Notes: generated by a model from the letters alone, not told the origin. DNA of 64,000 nt from Doryteuthis pealeii (GCA_023376005.1 CM042142.1:55216229-55280228); one strand, 5' to 3'; shown: positions 46,111 through 57,746, numbered from the stretch's first letter. Translations and numbers: made by a program.

Positions 46111-46194
46111 TTTAATCTTCAGCAGAAGATACAGGCAGCATATTCTAAGATTCCTCAACAGATCTATTTGACCCATAGATGGAACCCTAATAAG

Positions 46195-46720
46195 TTTGGT
46201 TTGTTTTGTTTTACGGCATACCAACCTCAGTGGGTCATTTAATGCCGATAAAGTTTTGAAATAAATCAATTCTTAATGGATAATACAATTTTTTTATAAA
46301 TACATTTTTCTATTTAACCCATAGATGGGACCCTAACAGGTACTACCACTCTGGGTCAGAGTGGACCAGGGAGCAATGGTGATGAAGGGGTGCTCCACAT
46401 TCCCCAAACCCCCAAAACTGGAACCTTACCATCAGATAGAGTTTAACATTATTCCCAGGACATGTAGACCCGCAGCCACCGCCTTCTAGCACCCATATGA
46501 TAAAAAGGGGTTGGGGCTTGCCATAAGGGAACCCTAATAAGTATTACCATTCCTGGAGCAGGGAGTAATGGCAATGAAGGGGGTACTCCAAACTCCCCAG
46601 ATCTGTAACCATACCATTAGATGCAGTTTAGAGTCATACCCAAGACCCCCAGATTTTGGGGGGTCTTACCCTTCTGCAGGATATTCAGCATATTCTAAGC
46701 CTCACCACTGACAGTGCAGG
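46195..46720 (-). mobile_element. R600 repeat, two joined pieces
   Basis: A good tail-side half (46195-46527) joins directly to another R600 fragment (46528-46720) at GGGAACCCTAATAAGTATTA. Confidence 0.6.
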
Positions 46721-47590
46721 TGATTTCTATATTATATATATACAGTTTTACAAAGAATGGATAGAATCAAATTCCTTTTACCATACCAACTAACGCTGCA
46801 CTTAGAATTAAGTAAAGCAACAATTCATTCGGTGATACATGACTATTAGCCTTCTTTTTCCTTTTCTTTTTTTTTTTTTTTTCAAAAACAGCACAGAGCA
46901 TTAAAAGAGTTTTGAAAGTGCAGTTGAATGCAATACTGCCAAGCTGGTGTTATTGATTAAGACATTTTGAAAACTTTGATGGCTCAAACTACATTTTATA
47001 AGCCATTTCAATTTTGAGTATTCCGACTCACAAGAGAGAGAAAGGTAGCAAGAAAGATAGAGAGAGAGAGAGTGAGAGTGGAGTCTGTCGGCTTACAGGC
47101 TGCCATTATTAGTGGAGATCCACCCACCCAACCACAATTCCTACTCTTTTTGCTAATCTTAAATCTCAAGTCACTTCTTTCCTATTTAATTTTATGAAAA
47201 TAAGAAATTTATGGCATTAAACTTGAAGCATTTTCTTAGAGTCAAAATTTTATCTTCTCCATATTTTTTGTATTTTTTATTTATTTATTTTTATTTTTTT
47301 ATTTTTTTTTACACACTCCAGGGCAATTTTCATTGGGGGCAATGCAATAAATTTTTTCCCCAAATAGTCATCTTATGAAATTCTGAATGGTTATAGCATT
47401 TCAGAAAATACCTTCTGTTTCAGATAATTGACTTTTTATTCAACATATTTTCCATAAATATATGCATATACTTGTTTGAGAGAAACTGGACTTTTAGCTT
47501 TGCTAAATGTCAGTTCATCAGGGTCCTAATTCCTATGGTTACATGAGAATGTTTTATTGATTGTCTGATTTGTGAAGTATATTATGACAT

Positions 47591-47622
<32 letters not shown>

Positions 47623-48060
47623 CTAGAAACCAAAACTCCATAAGTAAATTATACATAAACAGCATTACAAAACCGTTGATAATTGGGAAATAAACTGTGA
47701 AAAATCTCTGGCCTACAATCTGAAGCATTTTTGCTTATCTTGAATCTTAATTTCTATAACTATACACATAAATACTCATATAGAAATGCTCACACGCACC
47801 TACACACATCTGTATATTAATACTTGTGTTCCTTAATTGTACAACCGTTATCATCTTGCAACACCCTCTTGTTAAAAATCGCCCAAGATGAAATGTAAAT
47901 CCTAATTATCTGGTGCTGTTTATCTGCCAGATTCTTCAGCTTACCTGCCAAATATCTATATGTTTATAAAATGGGGGATGAATTGATGGAGAAGGCAAAA
48001 TATCGAATGAGTCACAAAGTTTGACCATCGATATAATGATTAACAGAGTAAGTTGGGATA
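46721..48060. other. No gene seen
   Basis: AT-rich, with a poly-T run near 46869, (GA)n near 47060, and (TA)n at 47593-47616. A hairpin at 47486-47515 has arms ACTGGACTTTTAGC and GCTAAATGTCAGT. Confidence 0.5.
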
Positions 48061-48112
48061 ATGAATGAATATAAAAGTGCTCAATACGTTTGTAGAGCAT
48101 GTTTAGTCAGAA

Positions 48113-48149
48113 AGTCTACCCCTGTTTCACCGTGAGGATCATCAGGACT
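48113..48149 (-). ncRNA. Hammerhead ribozyme, core intact
   Basis: Minus strand: AGTC, core CTGATGA, stem II TCC-TCAC-GGT (two G-C pairs plus a U-U at the base), GAAA, a one-pair stem III C-AGGG-G, cleavage triplet GTA, then GACT pairing fully with AGTC. Downstream on the same strand GCTCTA (complement at 48093-48098) and TTGAGCACTTTT (complement at 48073-48084) form the tail shared with the copies at 27488, 48551 and 49089. Stems II and III are weak. Confidence 0.65.
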
Positions 48150-48175
48150 ATTGGCATGGAAAATTCCATGCAGAT

Positions 48176-48213
48176 AGTTCTGATGATCCTCACGGAGAAA
48201 ACCTGGGAAGACT
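48176..48213 (+). ncRNA. Hammerhead ribozyme-like motif, U16.1 lost
   Basis: AGTT pairs with GACT (one G-U). Core CTGATGA at 48180-48186, stem II TCC-TCAC-GGA (three pairs), GAAA at 48197-48200. The base that should be T before the cleavage position is A (48208), so cleavage is doubtful. It forms an inverted pair with 48113-48149. Confidence 0.55.
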
Positions 48214-48250
48214 TTCTGACAATCCCATTTTACTATATATATATATATAG

Positions 48251-48500
48251 CAAAAAGTCATCGGGGTGGCCTAAAGTTGGTATCAGCCAGTCAGCGAGGG
48301 AGTCTATCCCCTTTTCAATAGCGCTAACCAAGGAGATTGTTTTGGCGTCTGAGGTGGAGCGCCACACCTACCATCAGCTCCTTACTTTACCGCACAGATC
48401 CCTATGCTACTCATACGCTGAGTTGGCGAGGACCGATATCGAACTAAGAACCTTGTGGTTTCTAGCTGAACGCTCTACCGACTGAGCTAACCCGAACTAA
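48251..48500 (-). mobile_element. tRNA-derived SINE, near full length
   Basis: A box TAGCTCAGTCGGTAGAGCG (complement at 48471-48489), B-box-like GTTCGATAT (complement at 48436-48444), body GGAGCTGATGGTAGGTGTGG, 3' end near TATCAGCC/GGCCTAAAGTTGG. It follows a (TA)n tract. The 128-codon plus frame 48099-48485 only runs through the ribozyme pair and this SINE. Confidence 0.8.
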
Positions 48501-48546
48501 TAATTAACTATTAACTAACATTGACTTAATTATGTATAAGGTAGGG

Positions 48547-48586
48547 TGTCCTGATGAGACCATTGAGAGTGAAACCATGGTAGACC
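48547..48586 (+). ncRNA. Hammerhead ribozyme-like motif, stem II mismatched
   Basis: Core CTGATGA at 48551-48557 and GAAA at 48571-48574 are intact. Stem III CCATGG is self-complementary, the cleavage triplet is GTA, and stem I is GTC/GAC. Stem II (GACC...GAGT) has mismatches. Confidence 0.55.
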
Positions 48587-48708
48587 CTTAACTCTTTTCC
48601 ACTATTACTATTACTAATATTATTATTGCTCTATATTTTTTATATATTGAGCACTTTTGTATAATATATTAATGCCACTGCAATGGAAAAGTTAAATCAG
48701 CAACTGGA

Positions 48709-48714
<6 letters not shown>

Positions 48715-48767
<53 letters not shown>

Positions 48768-48837
48768 TCAGGATGTGAGGATTACAAATATATGCACATA
48801 ACAAATGCACAACAAAAATGTCTAAACAAAGAAAAAT

Positions 48838-48900
<63 letters not shown>
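48715..48900. repeat. Two long (TA)n tracts
   Basis: About 48715-48761 and 48849-48900, with ACACAC sequence before the second. Confidence 0.95.
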
Positions 48901-48903
<3 letters not shown>

Positions 48904-48992
48904 GATGTCTACAAAGTCTGTGTGCACTTTAAAATTCTTTAAAGTGCACACCAGTATATATATAATAGTAGTAATAATGAAAAAGAGTAAAG

Positions 48993-49032
48993 AGTCTACT
49001 ATGGTTTCAATCTAAATGATTTCATCAGGACC
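48993..49032 (-). ncRNA. Hammerhead ribozyme, all core boxes intact
   Basis: Minus strand: GGTC/GACT stem I (four pairs, one G-U), CTGATGA (complement at 49022-49028), stem II AATC-ATTTA-GATT (four pairs), GAAA, a short stem III with outer C-G pair, cleavage triplet GTA. It is the left member of an inverted pair with 49089-49128. Its downstream tail is cut by (TA)n sequence. Confidence 0.75.
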
Positions 49033-49088
49033 ATACTTTATACTTTAAGTTAATAGTAATTAGTAAGTAATGACATCAACTTAGTCAA

Positions 49089-49128
49089 GGTCCTAATGAG
49101 ATCATTTAGATTGAAACCATGGTAGACC
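49089..49128 (+). ncRNA. Hammerhead ribozyme-like motif, G5 mutated
   Basis: Stem I GGTC/GACC is perfect (49089-49092, 49125-49128). Stem II GATC-ATTTA-GATT has four pairs with one G-U. GAAA is at 49113-49116, stem III CCATGG is self-complementary, triplet GTA. The core reads CTAATGA, losing the invariant G5, so it is predicted inactive. Confidence 0.65.
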
Positions 49129-49247
49129 CATAACTCTTTTCCACTATTACTATTACTAATATTATTGCTCTATGTTTTTGATATATTGAGCACTTTTGGA
49201 TAATATATTAATGCCACTGCAATGGAAAAGTTAAATCAGCAACTGGA

Positions 49248-49288
<41 letters not shown>

Positions 49289-49290
49289 AT

Positions 49291-51045
49291 CAGGATGTGA
49301 GGATTACAAATATATGCACATAACAAATGCACAGCAAAAATGTCTAAACAAAGAAAAATTCAGATTAGTTTCCAAGATCCTCTTTGTAAACAACATTTTT
49401 TGACCTTCCATCTTTTGTAAGATCTTTTTTTGCTACTTACTCGTCAACATTCAACATGTGAAAAACATGAATCTGATCTTGTTCCTCCCACCATCAAGTC
49501 AAAAACATCTTTGTACACAATATGTCCAAAGTGACTATCTCACTCCATTAAAACCAGTGATGGTATTTTCTTCTTTATTTTTTTTTTTCCTGTTTAATAA
49601 TCTTTAGTGACCTCAGGAGCCAACTTTGAATGCTCTTTATGGAAGCCCGAAATAAAGTCAGTATCCATGCAAATAAAAATCATTTTCCATTTCACCACAA
49701 TCTTTAAATATACACAAACATTTAAGTAAATAGTAGGTATTTACCCAACCCGTTCACCACAGGTAGGGTATGACACAAGGTTACAAGTATGGGGTATTCA
49801 GTGAAGATTGAACTCACTACTCAGAAGTAATGGATCTGCAAGATGATTTTTTACCTTCTAGTCCACTACGGGTAGATGTGACAAAGGTCACAGGTATGAG
49901 GTATCCAGCAAGGAGTGAACTAGTTATTCAGTAATAATGGATCTGCGAGACTATAATTGACTTTCTCATTGACCTGTCTGTGATGGAGGGGTTGGGTAAA
50001 GACACCTAATTATCAAGGATCTTAACTCTTTGCCTACTTTAAACTGCTCACAGTGGCTCTCCCATCACACCCAAGCAAAGTACAAAAACTGATGGTTAGT
50101 TCATTATAATTGAGCAGAAGGACTTAGATTACAATAATAGGACTTTATTTGAATAGAAAGAGTTCTGAGGTGAATAGATGATGAACTTTGAAATATCCCA
50201 TCATACAGGTAAAATAAATACCAAGAAAATTTGGTACAGCCATGGGTGAAATTTAATTGGTAAATCTGACTATGAAACAGATAGTACTGGGTTACATAAT
50301 CCCAGTAACACATTCAAGATATAATATCACTAACTTGAAAATATTAATCAAACTACTGCTTTGAATTGATCATTTCTATATTGGCTATTTTGTATTTTAA
50401 ATATATCAATATAAAAATATTAATATTGATTAATAAATTAAATCTAAGTTTAGATTTTTTTTTAATTTTAAGATACCTAAAATGATAATTTATATTGGAT
50501 ATTGTAAAAAGTTTGGTTCATTAAGTAAAAAATTTTTTTTTTTTAAATTTTATATCAACTTGAATGAACATATTTACTGTATTGTTCCATTATATTCTTC
50601 CATCATTTAGGCAATTACATTAATCTCTCATCTTAGAATATTTTTTAAAAGAAAATTCTGTAAAGACTAAAATAAATGGTGATTTTAAGGTACACTATCT
50701 GGTGAATATGACGATTAGTAAAATCTTCCCAGCTAAGCTGCAACAATTTTTGTCTGGTTACCAAAACAACATAAGTCAAGCATTATGCTGATCGAATGTT
50801 GCACCTTTCCTCATAACTAATTCCAGACATTTTTCCTATGTTGATCTTTGCCTTACAGTTGGTCTAACTGTTTGAAATAACTATTTAATTCTATGAAAAG
50901 AGCGCACAGGAGAAAACTTCCTTCCAATCAGCCAATCAAATTTAGGGAACAATGGTTTTTATTGTTTCATTTGAATATTTGGACTATGTTGCTTATTTTC
51001 CACATTACTCAATTTTAATATTAACTAAGCTTTGTGCATTCAATC
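49291..51045. other. Non-coding, no gene seen
   Basis: Copy B counterpart of 17301-18900 and following, with the same short direct repeats. Nothing coding is recognised. Confidence 0.45.
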
Positions 51046-51262
51046 TTGAACAAGTCATGGAAACAACATTCAACAAGGAAGCAGTTGTACGGCCACTTGC
51101 CCCCTATCTCACAAACCATCTGTGACGAATATGACATGCTGGACACTGCTGGAGAAGCAAGGACAAACTCAAAAGCAACGTTCTGTGGAAACCAGCACAT
51201 GGACAAGCCAATGGGGGCCGTCCAGCAAGGAGCTACATTGACCAGATCTGCGTGGATACTGG
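51046..51262 (+). pseudogene. LINE ORF2 C-terminal fragment (copy B)
   Basis: Same LYGHLPPIS, HAGHCWRSKD and GRPARSYID-like blocks as 19055-19270, with a few substitutions, followed by R600 at 51282-51512. Confidence 0.8.
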
Positions 51263-51609
51263 ATGCTGCACAGAGGGTTTTGCATTAAGGGCAATAGGGT
51301 TGGGACAGCCATATAGGTGCATGGGCTTAGCATGATGATTGATTGGAGGGGGTCTCTCCGATCACCAGTCTACCCTAATTAAGTTCCACAGTGGAGTGTT
51401 GTCAGAATTCCGTCCTTAAGCACCACATGTCACCACCCACAGCCAACATTGGTGGATTTTACCCCTCTGCAGAGGTACTGTTTGTGTATTCAAAAGCCGC
51501 AGTCAACAGGGCTGGTTGGGAATATACATACTAAGAAACAGACCCAAACTTTGAACGCTTGAACTGCATTTTGTATGTCACCTGCTAATCTCATTAGAAG
51601 AACACTTAA

Positions 51610-51850
51610 TTTTCTTTAGTATTTGGATTATTCAGACTATTGTCCACATCTTTATTGTTATCTGTAATACGTTTCAGCCGATGTGCCCTCCGACCTTCTT
51701 CAGGTATTTCTTGTTAAACTCAGGAGACTTTTTGTCCGACAAGAAATACCTGAAGAAGGTTGGAGGGCACATCAGCTGAAACATTGTACAGATAACAAAG
51801 ATGAGGACAATAGTCTGGATAATCGAAATAATATGAATTATCAAGCCTCA
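51610..51850. repeat. Foldback of the CCTGAAGAAG family (copy B)
   Basis: Clean inverted pair. The left arm carries TTCAGCCGATGTGCCCTCC and CTTCTTCAGGTATTTCTTG, the right arm CAAGAAATACCTGAAGAAG and GGAGGGCACATCAGCTGAAA. Both arms keep CTGAAGA and GAAA boxes but not a full hammerhead. Confidence 0.8.
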
Positions 51851-52111
51851 TCTCAAAGCTTCAGAGAAACGCATGTTTTTGGGGGGTTTTTTGGACCCAA
51901 AACTGCTGATTTCTTTTTTAAATAATTTTTGTTGACTGAAAATTTGCAGTTCTGAATATGATTTATGTGTTAAAAGTCATTTCTGCACATTTTTTGGTAT
52001 TTAAAACTGGAGATCAAGTGAGAAGAGCCATTTAAGTCTAATTGTAAACATTGCCTAGAAAAGGTAATTTCTCTATCAAAGAAATTCAGCTTCCAATGAA
52101 ATTCAAAGGTT

Positions 52112-52471
52112 TGGTTTGTTTGTTTTGTTTTACAGCATATCAACTGGGTCATTTAATGCCGATAAAGTTTTGAAATAAATCAATTCTTAATGGATAATAC
52201 AATTTTTTTATAAATACATTTTTCTATTTAACCCATAGATGGGACCCTAACAGGTACTACCACTCCAGGTCAGAGTGGACCAGGGAGCAATGGTGATGAA
52301 TGGGGTGCTCCACATTCCCCAAACCTCCAAAACTGGAACCTCACCATCAGATAGAGTTTAATGTCATTCCCAGGACATGTAGACCCTCAGCCACTGCCTT
52401 CTAGCACCCATATGATAAAAAGGGGTTGGGGCTTGCCATAAGGGCAATAGGGTTGGGAAAATCATATAGGT
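52112..52471 (-). mobile_element. R600 repeat, tail-side half (copy B)
   Basis: Counterpart of 20123-20490, cleaner. Confidence 0.65.
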
Positions 52472-52606
52472 TGACATTCAAAGGGCAATTGACCAAACAG
52501 AAAATGAGCATTATAATCCCAAAGATAAAAAAAAAGGTCACATTATTTTATCAGCTGCTCAACAAGAAGAAGAAAGGTGTTTTGAGTTGGTTTGTACCAA
52601 CCAAGT

Positions 52607-53120
52607 TGCTTGCTTGCTTTATTTAATGGCACATCAACCCCCCTTGGCCATCTAATGCTCAATCAAGCATTTTAATATTCGTTGTCTAACAGTACCTGCA
52701 GTTGCTTAAATGGTCACCCATCTAAGCATTGAACAGGCTCATTGTGTTGAGTATCTGGCTGCCATCCTTGGTTCCAGATATAGTAAATAAGTAAGTAAGT
52801 CAATAAGTCCTGTGATACTGTTTCCTTTAGTAAGTGAATAAGTCCCGCGATACAATACCACGTTCCGACATCCAAGATGTCCAGGTGGCAATGAGCTAAG
52901 GTTAAGAATCAGCTAGTATAAATACAACAACAGCAGCAGCACTGCCAGTGATTGGACAATAAGAATCTTTCCCAGGTCACGTGCTTATAGGCGAGTCTAT
53001 AAATAGAAGTGACACATTGATGCACGCCTTATATACAAAAAACTCCAACACATTGCTGCTTAACCTTAGTGATCTAGCAGGAACCAATGCTTTCAGCGTG
53101 ACTTGACCATAATGTATCTT
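52607..53120 (-). mobile_element. 5S rRNA-derived SINE split by a solo LTR (copy B)
   Basis: 5S halves flank the LTR: CACCCATCTAAGCATTGAAC before it and TGCTTAACCTTAGTGATC, CTAGCAGGAACC, TTCAGCGTGACTTGACCAT after it. Confidence 0.8.
52745..53050. mobile_element. Solo LTR, 306 bp, with 5 bp target duplication
   Basis: Starts TGTTGAG, ends CTCCAACA, flanked by CATTG on both sides (52740-52744, 53051-53055). Internal CAGCAGCAG, GCCAGTGATTGG and GAGTCTATAAATAG (TATA-like) match the LTR at 24266/56096. The target is a 5S SINE. Confidence 0.92.
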
Positions 53121-53124
53121 GGAT

Positions 53125-53320
53125 TGTTGGGGGTTTTGCTTTACGGTATATCAAACCTTTTCAAGTCATCTAATGCCAAATCATGTCATTTGGATATTTG
53201 GTTTCTTACAGTACTGCTGTTGCTTAAATGGTCCTCATCTAAGCATTGAACAGGCTCATCACTGTTTAACTTCAGTGATCTAGCAGGAACTGGAGCTTTC
53301 AACGTGATTTGATCGTAAGC
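53125..53320 (-). mobile_element. 5S rRNA-derived SINE, full length (copy B)
   Basis: 5S head at 53207-53320 with CATCTAAGCATTGAACAGGC, CTGTTTAACTTCAGTGATC, TAGCAGGAAC, TTTCAACGTGATTTGATCG. This is the best 5S match in the window. Confidence 0.8.
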
Positions 53321-53693
53321 ACCAGCCTAATATTAAGCATTCAATTTGTTGAAACACGAAAACCAAATGCACAGATTTATTTCAATTTTTTTTTTAAAGA
53401 AACTTTTCTTTTGATATGATTGAGTGAAATCCTATGATTTTGGTTGTGGCCTCTATTTCTGTATTGGTAAGATATTTCTGTATTGGTAAGATATTTAAAT
53501 GGTCAACGAAGGGTGCCTTTAAAAAAAAAAAAGTAAATTTGGTAAGTGGAATCACTTAAATAAATTTAAATTCTAAATATTTTGATTTAAAAAAAAATCA
53601 ATGCTCAGATGTTCTTGACATTTACTTAATCTACTGGAAAAAATACTTACATGATTGATGTTGGCTGTAATCTTAATGTTTTACTGCTTAAGG

Positions 53694-54670
53694 ATGAGAG
53701 AGAGAGAGAGAGAGAGACTATAGATATAGAGAAAAAGAGTGAATCTGGCACAGTTAGCAGACGGGGTATAAGGTACATGAATAGATGCAAACTAAGAAGG
53801 TGTGAGGCACACAAGACAGGTACAAAGAAGAAAGGCATCAGGCACAAGCAGGCAGGCATCAGACACATAGGCAGGCGCAAAGCAGTCATAAGGCACAAAG
53901 CAGGCAGGCATCAGACACATAGGCATTCATAAGGCAGCAGGCATCAGACACATAGGCAGGCGCAAAGCAGTCATAAGGCACAAAGCAGGCAGGCATCAGA
54001 CACACTAACAGGCATTAGGAACAAAGCAGTTAGGCAGAACTGGAGTATGCCTAGCTAACAGAGATGGTTCTTTTTGGTCAATTTCTTTTTCTAGTGATAA
54101 TAGTTGTAACCTGGTTAAAAAAAAACACTAAGATTTTGTGAGGCAGAAAACAGACAGGCATGAGGCAGAAAGCAGGCAGGCATGAGGCACACAGGCATGC
54201 ACAAAACAGACAAGCAGAACTGAGGTATTCATAGGTAAAGTAGAGATGTTTCTTTTTGTCAATTTATTTTTCTAGTGATAATAGTTGTAACCTGGTTAAA
54301 AAAAAAATCCAAGATTTTGTGAGACAGAAAGCAGACAGGCATGAGGGACAAAGCAGGCAGGCATCAGGCACGCACAAAACAGACAAGCAGAATTGAGGTA
54401 TTCATAGGTAAAGCAGAGATGTTTCTTTTTGTCAATTTCTTTTTCTAGTGATAATAGTTGTAACCTGGTTAAAAAAAAAATCCAAGATTTTGTGAAGCAG
54501 AAAGCAGACAGGCATGAGGCACAAAACAGGCAGGCATGAGGCACACAGGCATGCACAAAACAGACAAGCAGAACTGAGGTATTCATAGGTAAAGTAGAGA
54601 TGTTTCTTTTTGTCAATTTCTTTTTCTAGTGATAATAGTTGTAACCTGGTTAAAAAAAAAATCCAAGATT
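53694..54670 (+). repeat. (GA)n and ~180 bp tandem repeat, four units (copy B)
   Basis: The GAGATG landmark falls at 54061, 54243, 54416 and 54597, against five units in copy A. The preceding GGCAGGCATCAGACACATAG sub-repeat is expanded here. Confidence 0.9.
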
Positions 54671-55114
54671 TTGTGACTGATAATCTTCTGAATTTCTGTC
54701 AATGATAAACACAATTCCTTGAGAGAAAGTTTTAGCCATGAGACATACACATCAACAAGTCATTTGATATCAATGAATATTTGGCATTCTCAAGAGAATT
54801 TATCCTTGTAAGTATCAAGTGTGTTTTGCATGCAATAAAGTCTCAATAATTAAATGCAGCCAAAGATAACTGCAATTAACAAATACTAACTTTAACGATA
54901 GGTTAATTCCCTACGACTTACTAATTAGCATGAGTCAATGATGCATTGAAAATAGACTGTGACCAAATCCCTGGAGGTGTAGAGTATTAGACACTTGTAA
55001 AGTTCAATTTTGTCAATTTGCATCCACTTCTTTTCTATTGTTGGGTCAGTAAAATGTTTATTCCTGTGTGTGGGGTTAAGTGAAGGAGAGGCTTTCTGTG
55101 ATTGGATATACCAG

Positions 55115-55264
55115 ATTATCAATCAGATGAGCCCAGAAGCTTTGGCGCAAAATACCAAAACCCTCAGATACATCCCGAACCAGCTCCGAACGAGACATCG
55201 ACCAGAAATTCTCTCCAAGAAATCACTGTCAGAAGATACCAGCTATCCTCTCCACCACACACCA
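55115..55264 (+). CDS. Candidate coding exon (copy B)
   Basis: Same 150-nt block, acceptor-like ACCAG and donor GTAAGT as 23305-23454, with two nucleotide changes in adjacent codons (one silent, one D to N) and no indel. The flanking non-coding sequence has indels. Confidence 0.3.
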
Positions 55265-55496
55265 GTAAGTCTCTCAAACTTGACTCTATACACAAGAAGG
55301 ACTTTATATTGTTAGTCATTGTTTTATTTGTTCTTTAATAAACTGTTAGAATTAAACTAAGTTTTAATTCATTTATTTGTTGCTGGGGGTTTTAGAATTA
55401 AATGCTATACTAACACTAATATTATCATATTCAACAGCACACACACAGACACTGTATTGATAGAGATCAAACTGTAAATGCATGCACACAAGTAAG

Positions 55497-55705
55497 AGTG
55501 GCCTATTGTCAATATCAACCAGACAGTGAGTGAGTCTATCCCCTTTTTTGCTAGACCAGAGAGGTTGTTTTGGCTGAGGAGGTGTGCCACACCTACTGTC
55601 AGCTCCCAACTTTACTGCACAAATCAGACAACCCCAACTGTACTAATGCAATGAGTTTGCAGAGACTAGTATCTAACTAAGATGCTCTACCGACTAAGCT
55701 AAACA
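55497..55705 (-). mobile_element. tRNA-derived SINE (copy B)
   Basis: Counterpart of 23690-23895. Confidence 0.7.
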
Positions 55706-56095
55706 AATAAACCATACAAAGAATATTAAATTGAATACAAAACCTTTTTTTTTTTTACACATTTCATGAATATAAAAAATAAGTAAATATGCTTTTATAA
55801 GTAACATGAACAAGTATATCGACAGTACAAAATTTCATATTTATGTTAAAGTTCAAATGTATATGTAATCTGTATATAAATATTGCATACACAAAAAAAA
55901 AAAAAAATACAACATGCGATGGATAAATTGTCATCTAAATTATTTAAAAAATTAAAATAACTCCAACATCTCACTTTAATAGATATATTTACCAAAATTA
56001 TATGAGAATGTCTTGAAACACAATAGATTAAATCTATTTAAAGAAATCACCATTGGCTTCAACCACCGCCTCCAGATATCATTTGAATCTCCTAC

Positions 56096-56401
56096 TGTTA
56101 AGTTTTTAAATGCCATACTTGGCCAGTTGAAAAGGGCTTAAACTAAGTTAGTCCTGAGTTATGGAATCCTTTGGTTAGCGAATAAGTCCTATCCTGCGTA
56201 TTGTTAAAGGTACAGTGATTTAATCCTATGTCCATTGTCCACGAAGGTTCAAAGTAGTTATGGCCAGTTCTGTTGGTTTAAGTATTGTATCAGCAGCAGA
56301 GTACTGCCAGTGATTGGCCAAGAGAAATCACATGGTTCTTGCCGAGTCTATAAGTAAAAGCAGATGTCTAGCACACACCTTATATAGCAAAAATCTCAAC
56401 A
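56096..56401. mobile_element. Solo LTR, 306 bp (copy B)
   Basis: TGTTAAG...CTCAACA with CCTAC duplications at 56091-56095 and 56402-56406. Confidence 0.9.
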
Positions 56402-56406
56402 CCTAC

Positions 56407-57574
56407 AAGCCTTTTTGATGGTCTTGTTACATATTAAAGGTAACTCGAAAGTTAAAAGGGAACACCCCATAACATTCTGGAAACTCTGTGATGTCAGAGC
56501 TGAGGTACGTGTCCCATAAAATGACCCCAATCTGTAGCAGAATGTCGGCCGGCCTCTGATGGCAAAGGGATGAACGGAAATACACCCCACCTTCTTTTTG
56601 GGGGAAGGGAAGAGATCTCTATCATTAGTTTAGTTTTCACTCAGGACCCTGTCGGGGAACACAGTAGGATTCCTCACCTTGTTGAGGACGGGCGAAAATC
56701 ATCCTCATGAAGAAAATTCGACTACTACAGAAAGTTGGAACCCCGATATCACCTTCATGCAGGCCAGATAAATTTAGGATATCTTACAAAGATAATAATC
56801 TTAACAAGACTATGCGACAAATCGGAAGAGTAGGAAAGCACCGCTTATTCCGTCTTCAAGCTAACCAAAAGAAGGACATATTCCAAGAATAACCAACAGA
56901 AGATGAACCAACCCATAAAAGCTAAGTAAAAATTTCTTCCGTCATGAAAATTTGCTATTTGATATGAAAGAGATTCCGCCTAATGACTTTATTAACTCTA
57001 GCCTGTCGACGTCCGTTTCATCCTCCTCCTAGCTTATAAATTCTGAATAAAAATTATGTTATAAAAATATATATTATGTCTTATTGTTCTTTGCCAATTT
57101 TTGCATGTGCACCTCTCATTTTCTTTGGTCTCTGATGGAACAGCGTTGTAAACGTTGAAAATGATAGGCGAACGTAACAGTCTCCTTATTTAAATTGGTA
57201 AATGCTGCCATTATAGCATAATTGTGATCTAGACTATTTATGTCTTATATTGATTGCAATAAAATTTGGTCTTTCCTGTGTCATATTCCTGTTTTTAATT
57301 GAAAATTAAGCGATTATAAACCAGGTCTTGCCAAACCACAGCTTGTGACCCACATGCAACGCTGTGACCTTAAATGACCTCAATGGTGTCATGGACCATT
57401 AAAAAATAATTTCCAGAAATTTAGAATTTGAAACTAAAGAACATGTCTAAATGCAACAAGCCTGGTTATGTTAATAGCAATAAAAACTGTTCTTACGTAA
57501 TGTTCCTATTTTTAACTCTCAAAATCAAGCAATGAAAATTGTCTTTTCAAATACTAATGACAAGTACTAGTATG
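56407..57574. other. Non-coding, no gene recognised
   Basis: The 61-codon plus frame at 56707-56892 (MKKIRLLQKVGTPISPSCRP...) begins with ATG, but its copy A version carries several changes and I recognise no domain. Confidence 0.4.
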
Positions 57575-57615
<41 letters not shown>

Positions 57616-57746
57616 ATCAAGTAAAAGGCCACTCTCAAGCAATATTCCATCTAAAGTAACTAAGATCTTAAGATGTTGGTGGTTAAACGCTCATCCTGGC
57701 ACTATCATCTATCAAGCTGCTAAATCTTTAGAGTCAGCACAAACTT

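Larger units (their letters stand above)
48541..49290 (+). repeat. ~542 bp direct duplication carrying hammerheads and (TA)n
   Basis: Two units share the ribozyme, TAACTCTTTTCCACTATTAC, GCTCTAT, ATTGAGCACTTTTG, AATCAGCAACTGGATAATAT, a long (TA)n and AATAATCAGGATGTGAGG. Ribozyme cores sit at 48551 and 49093. Direct repeats with hammerheads are expected of Penelope-like element terminal repeats. Confidence 0.75.

Noticed and set aside
47480..47530. Minus-strand CTGATGA at 47519 as a hammerhead
   Set aside because: A good hairpin follows, but there is no GAAA and no stem I closure.
48099..48485. 128-codon plus-strand frame
   Set aside because: It runs through a hammerhead inverted pair, a (TA)n tract and a SINE in antisense.
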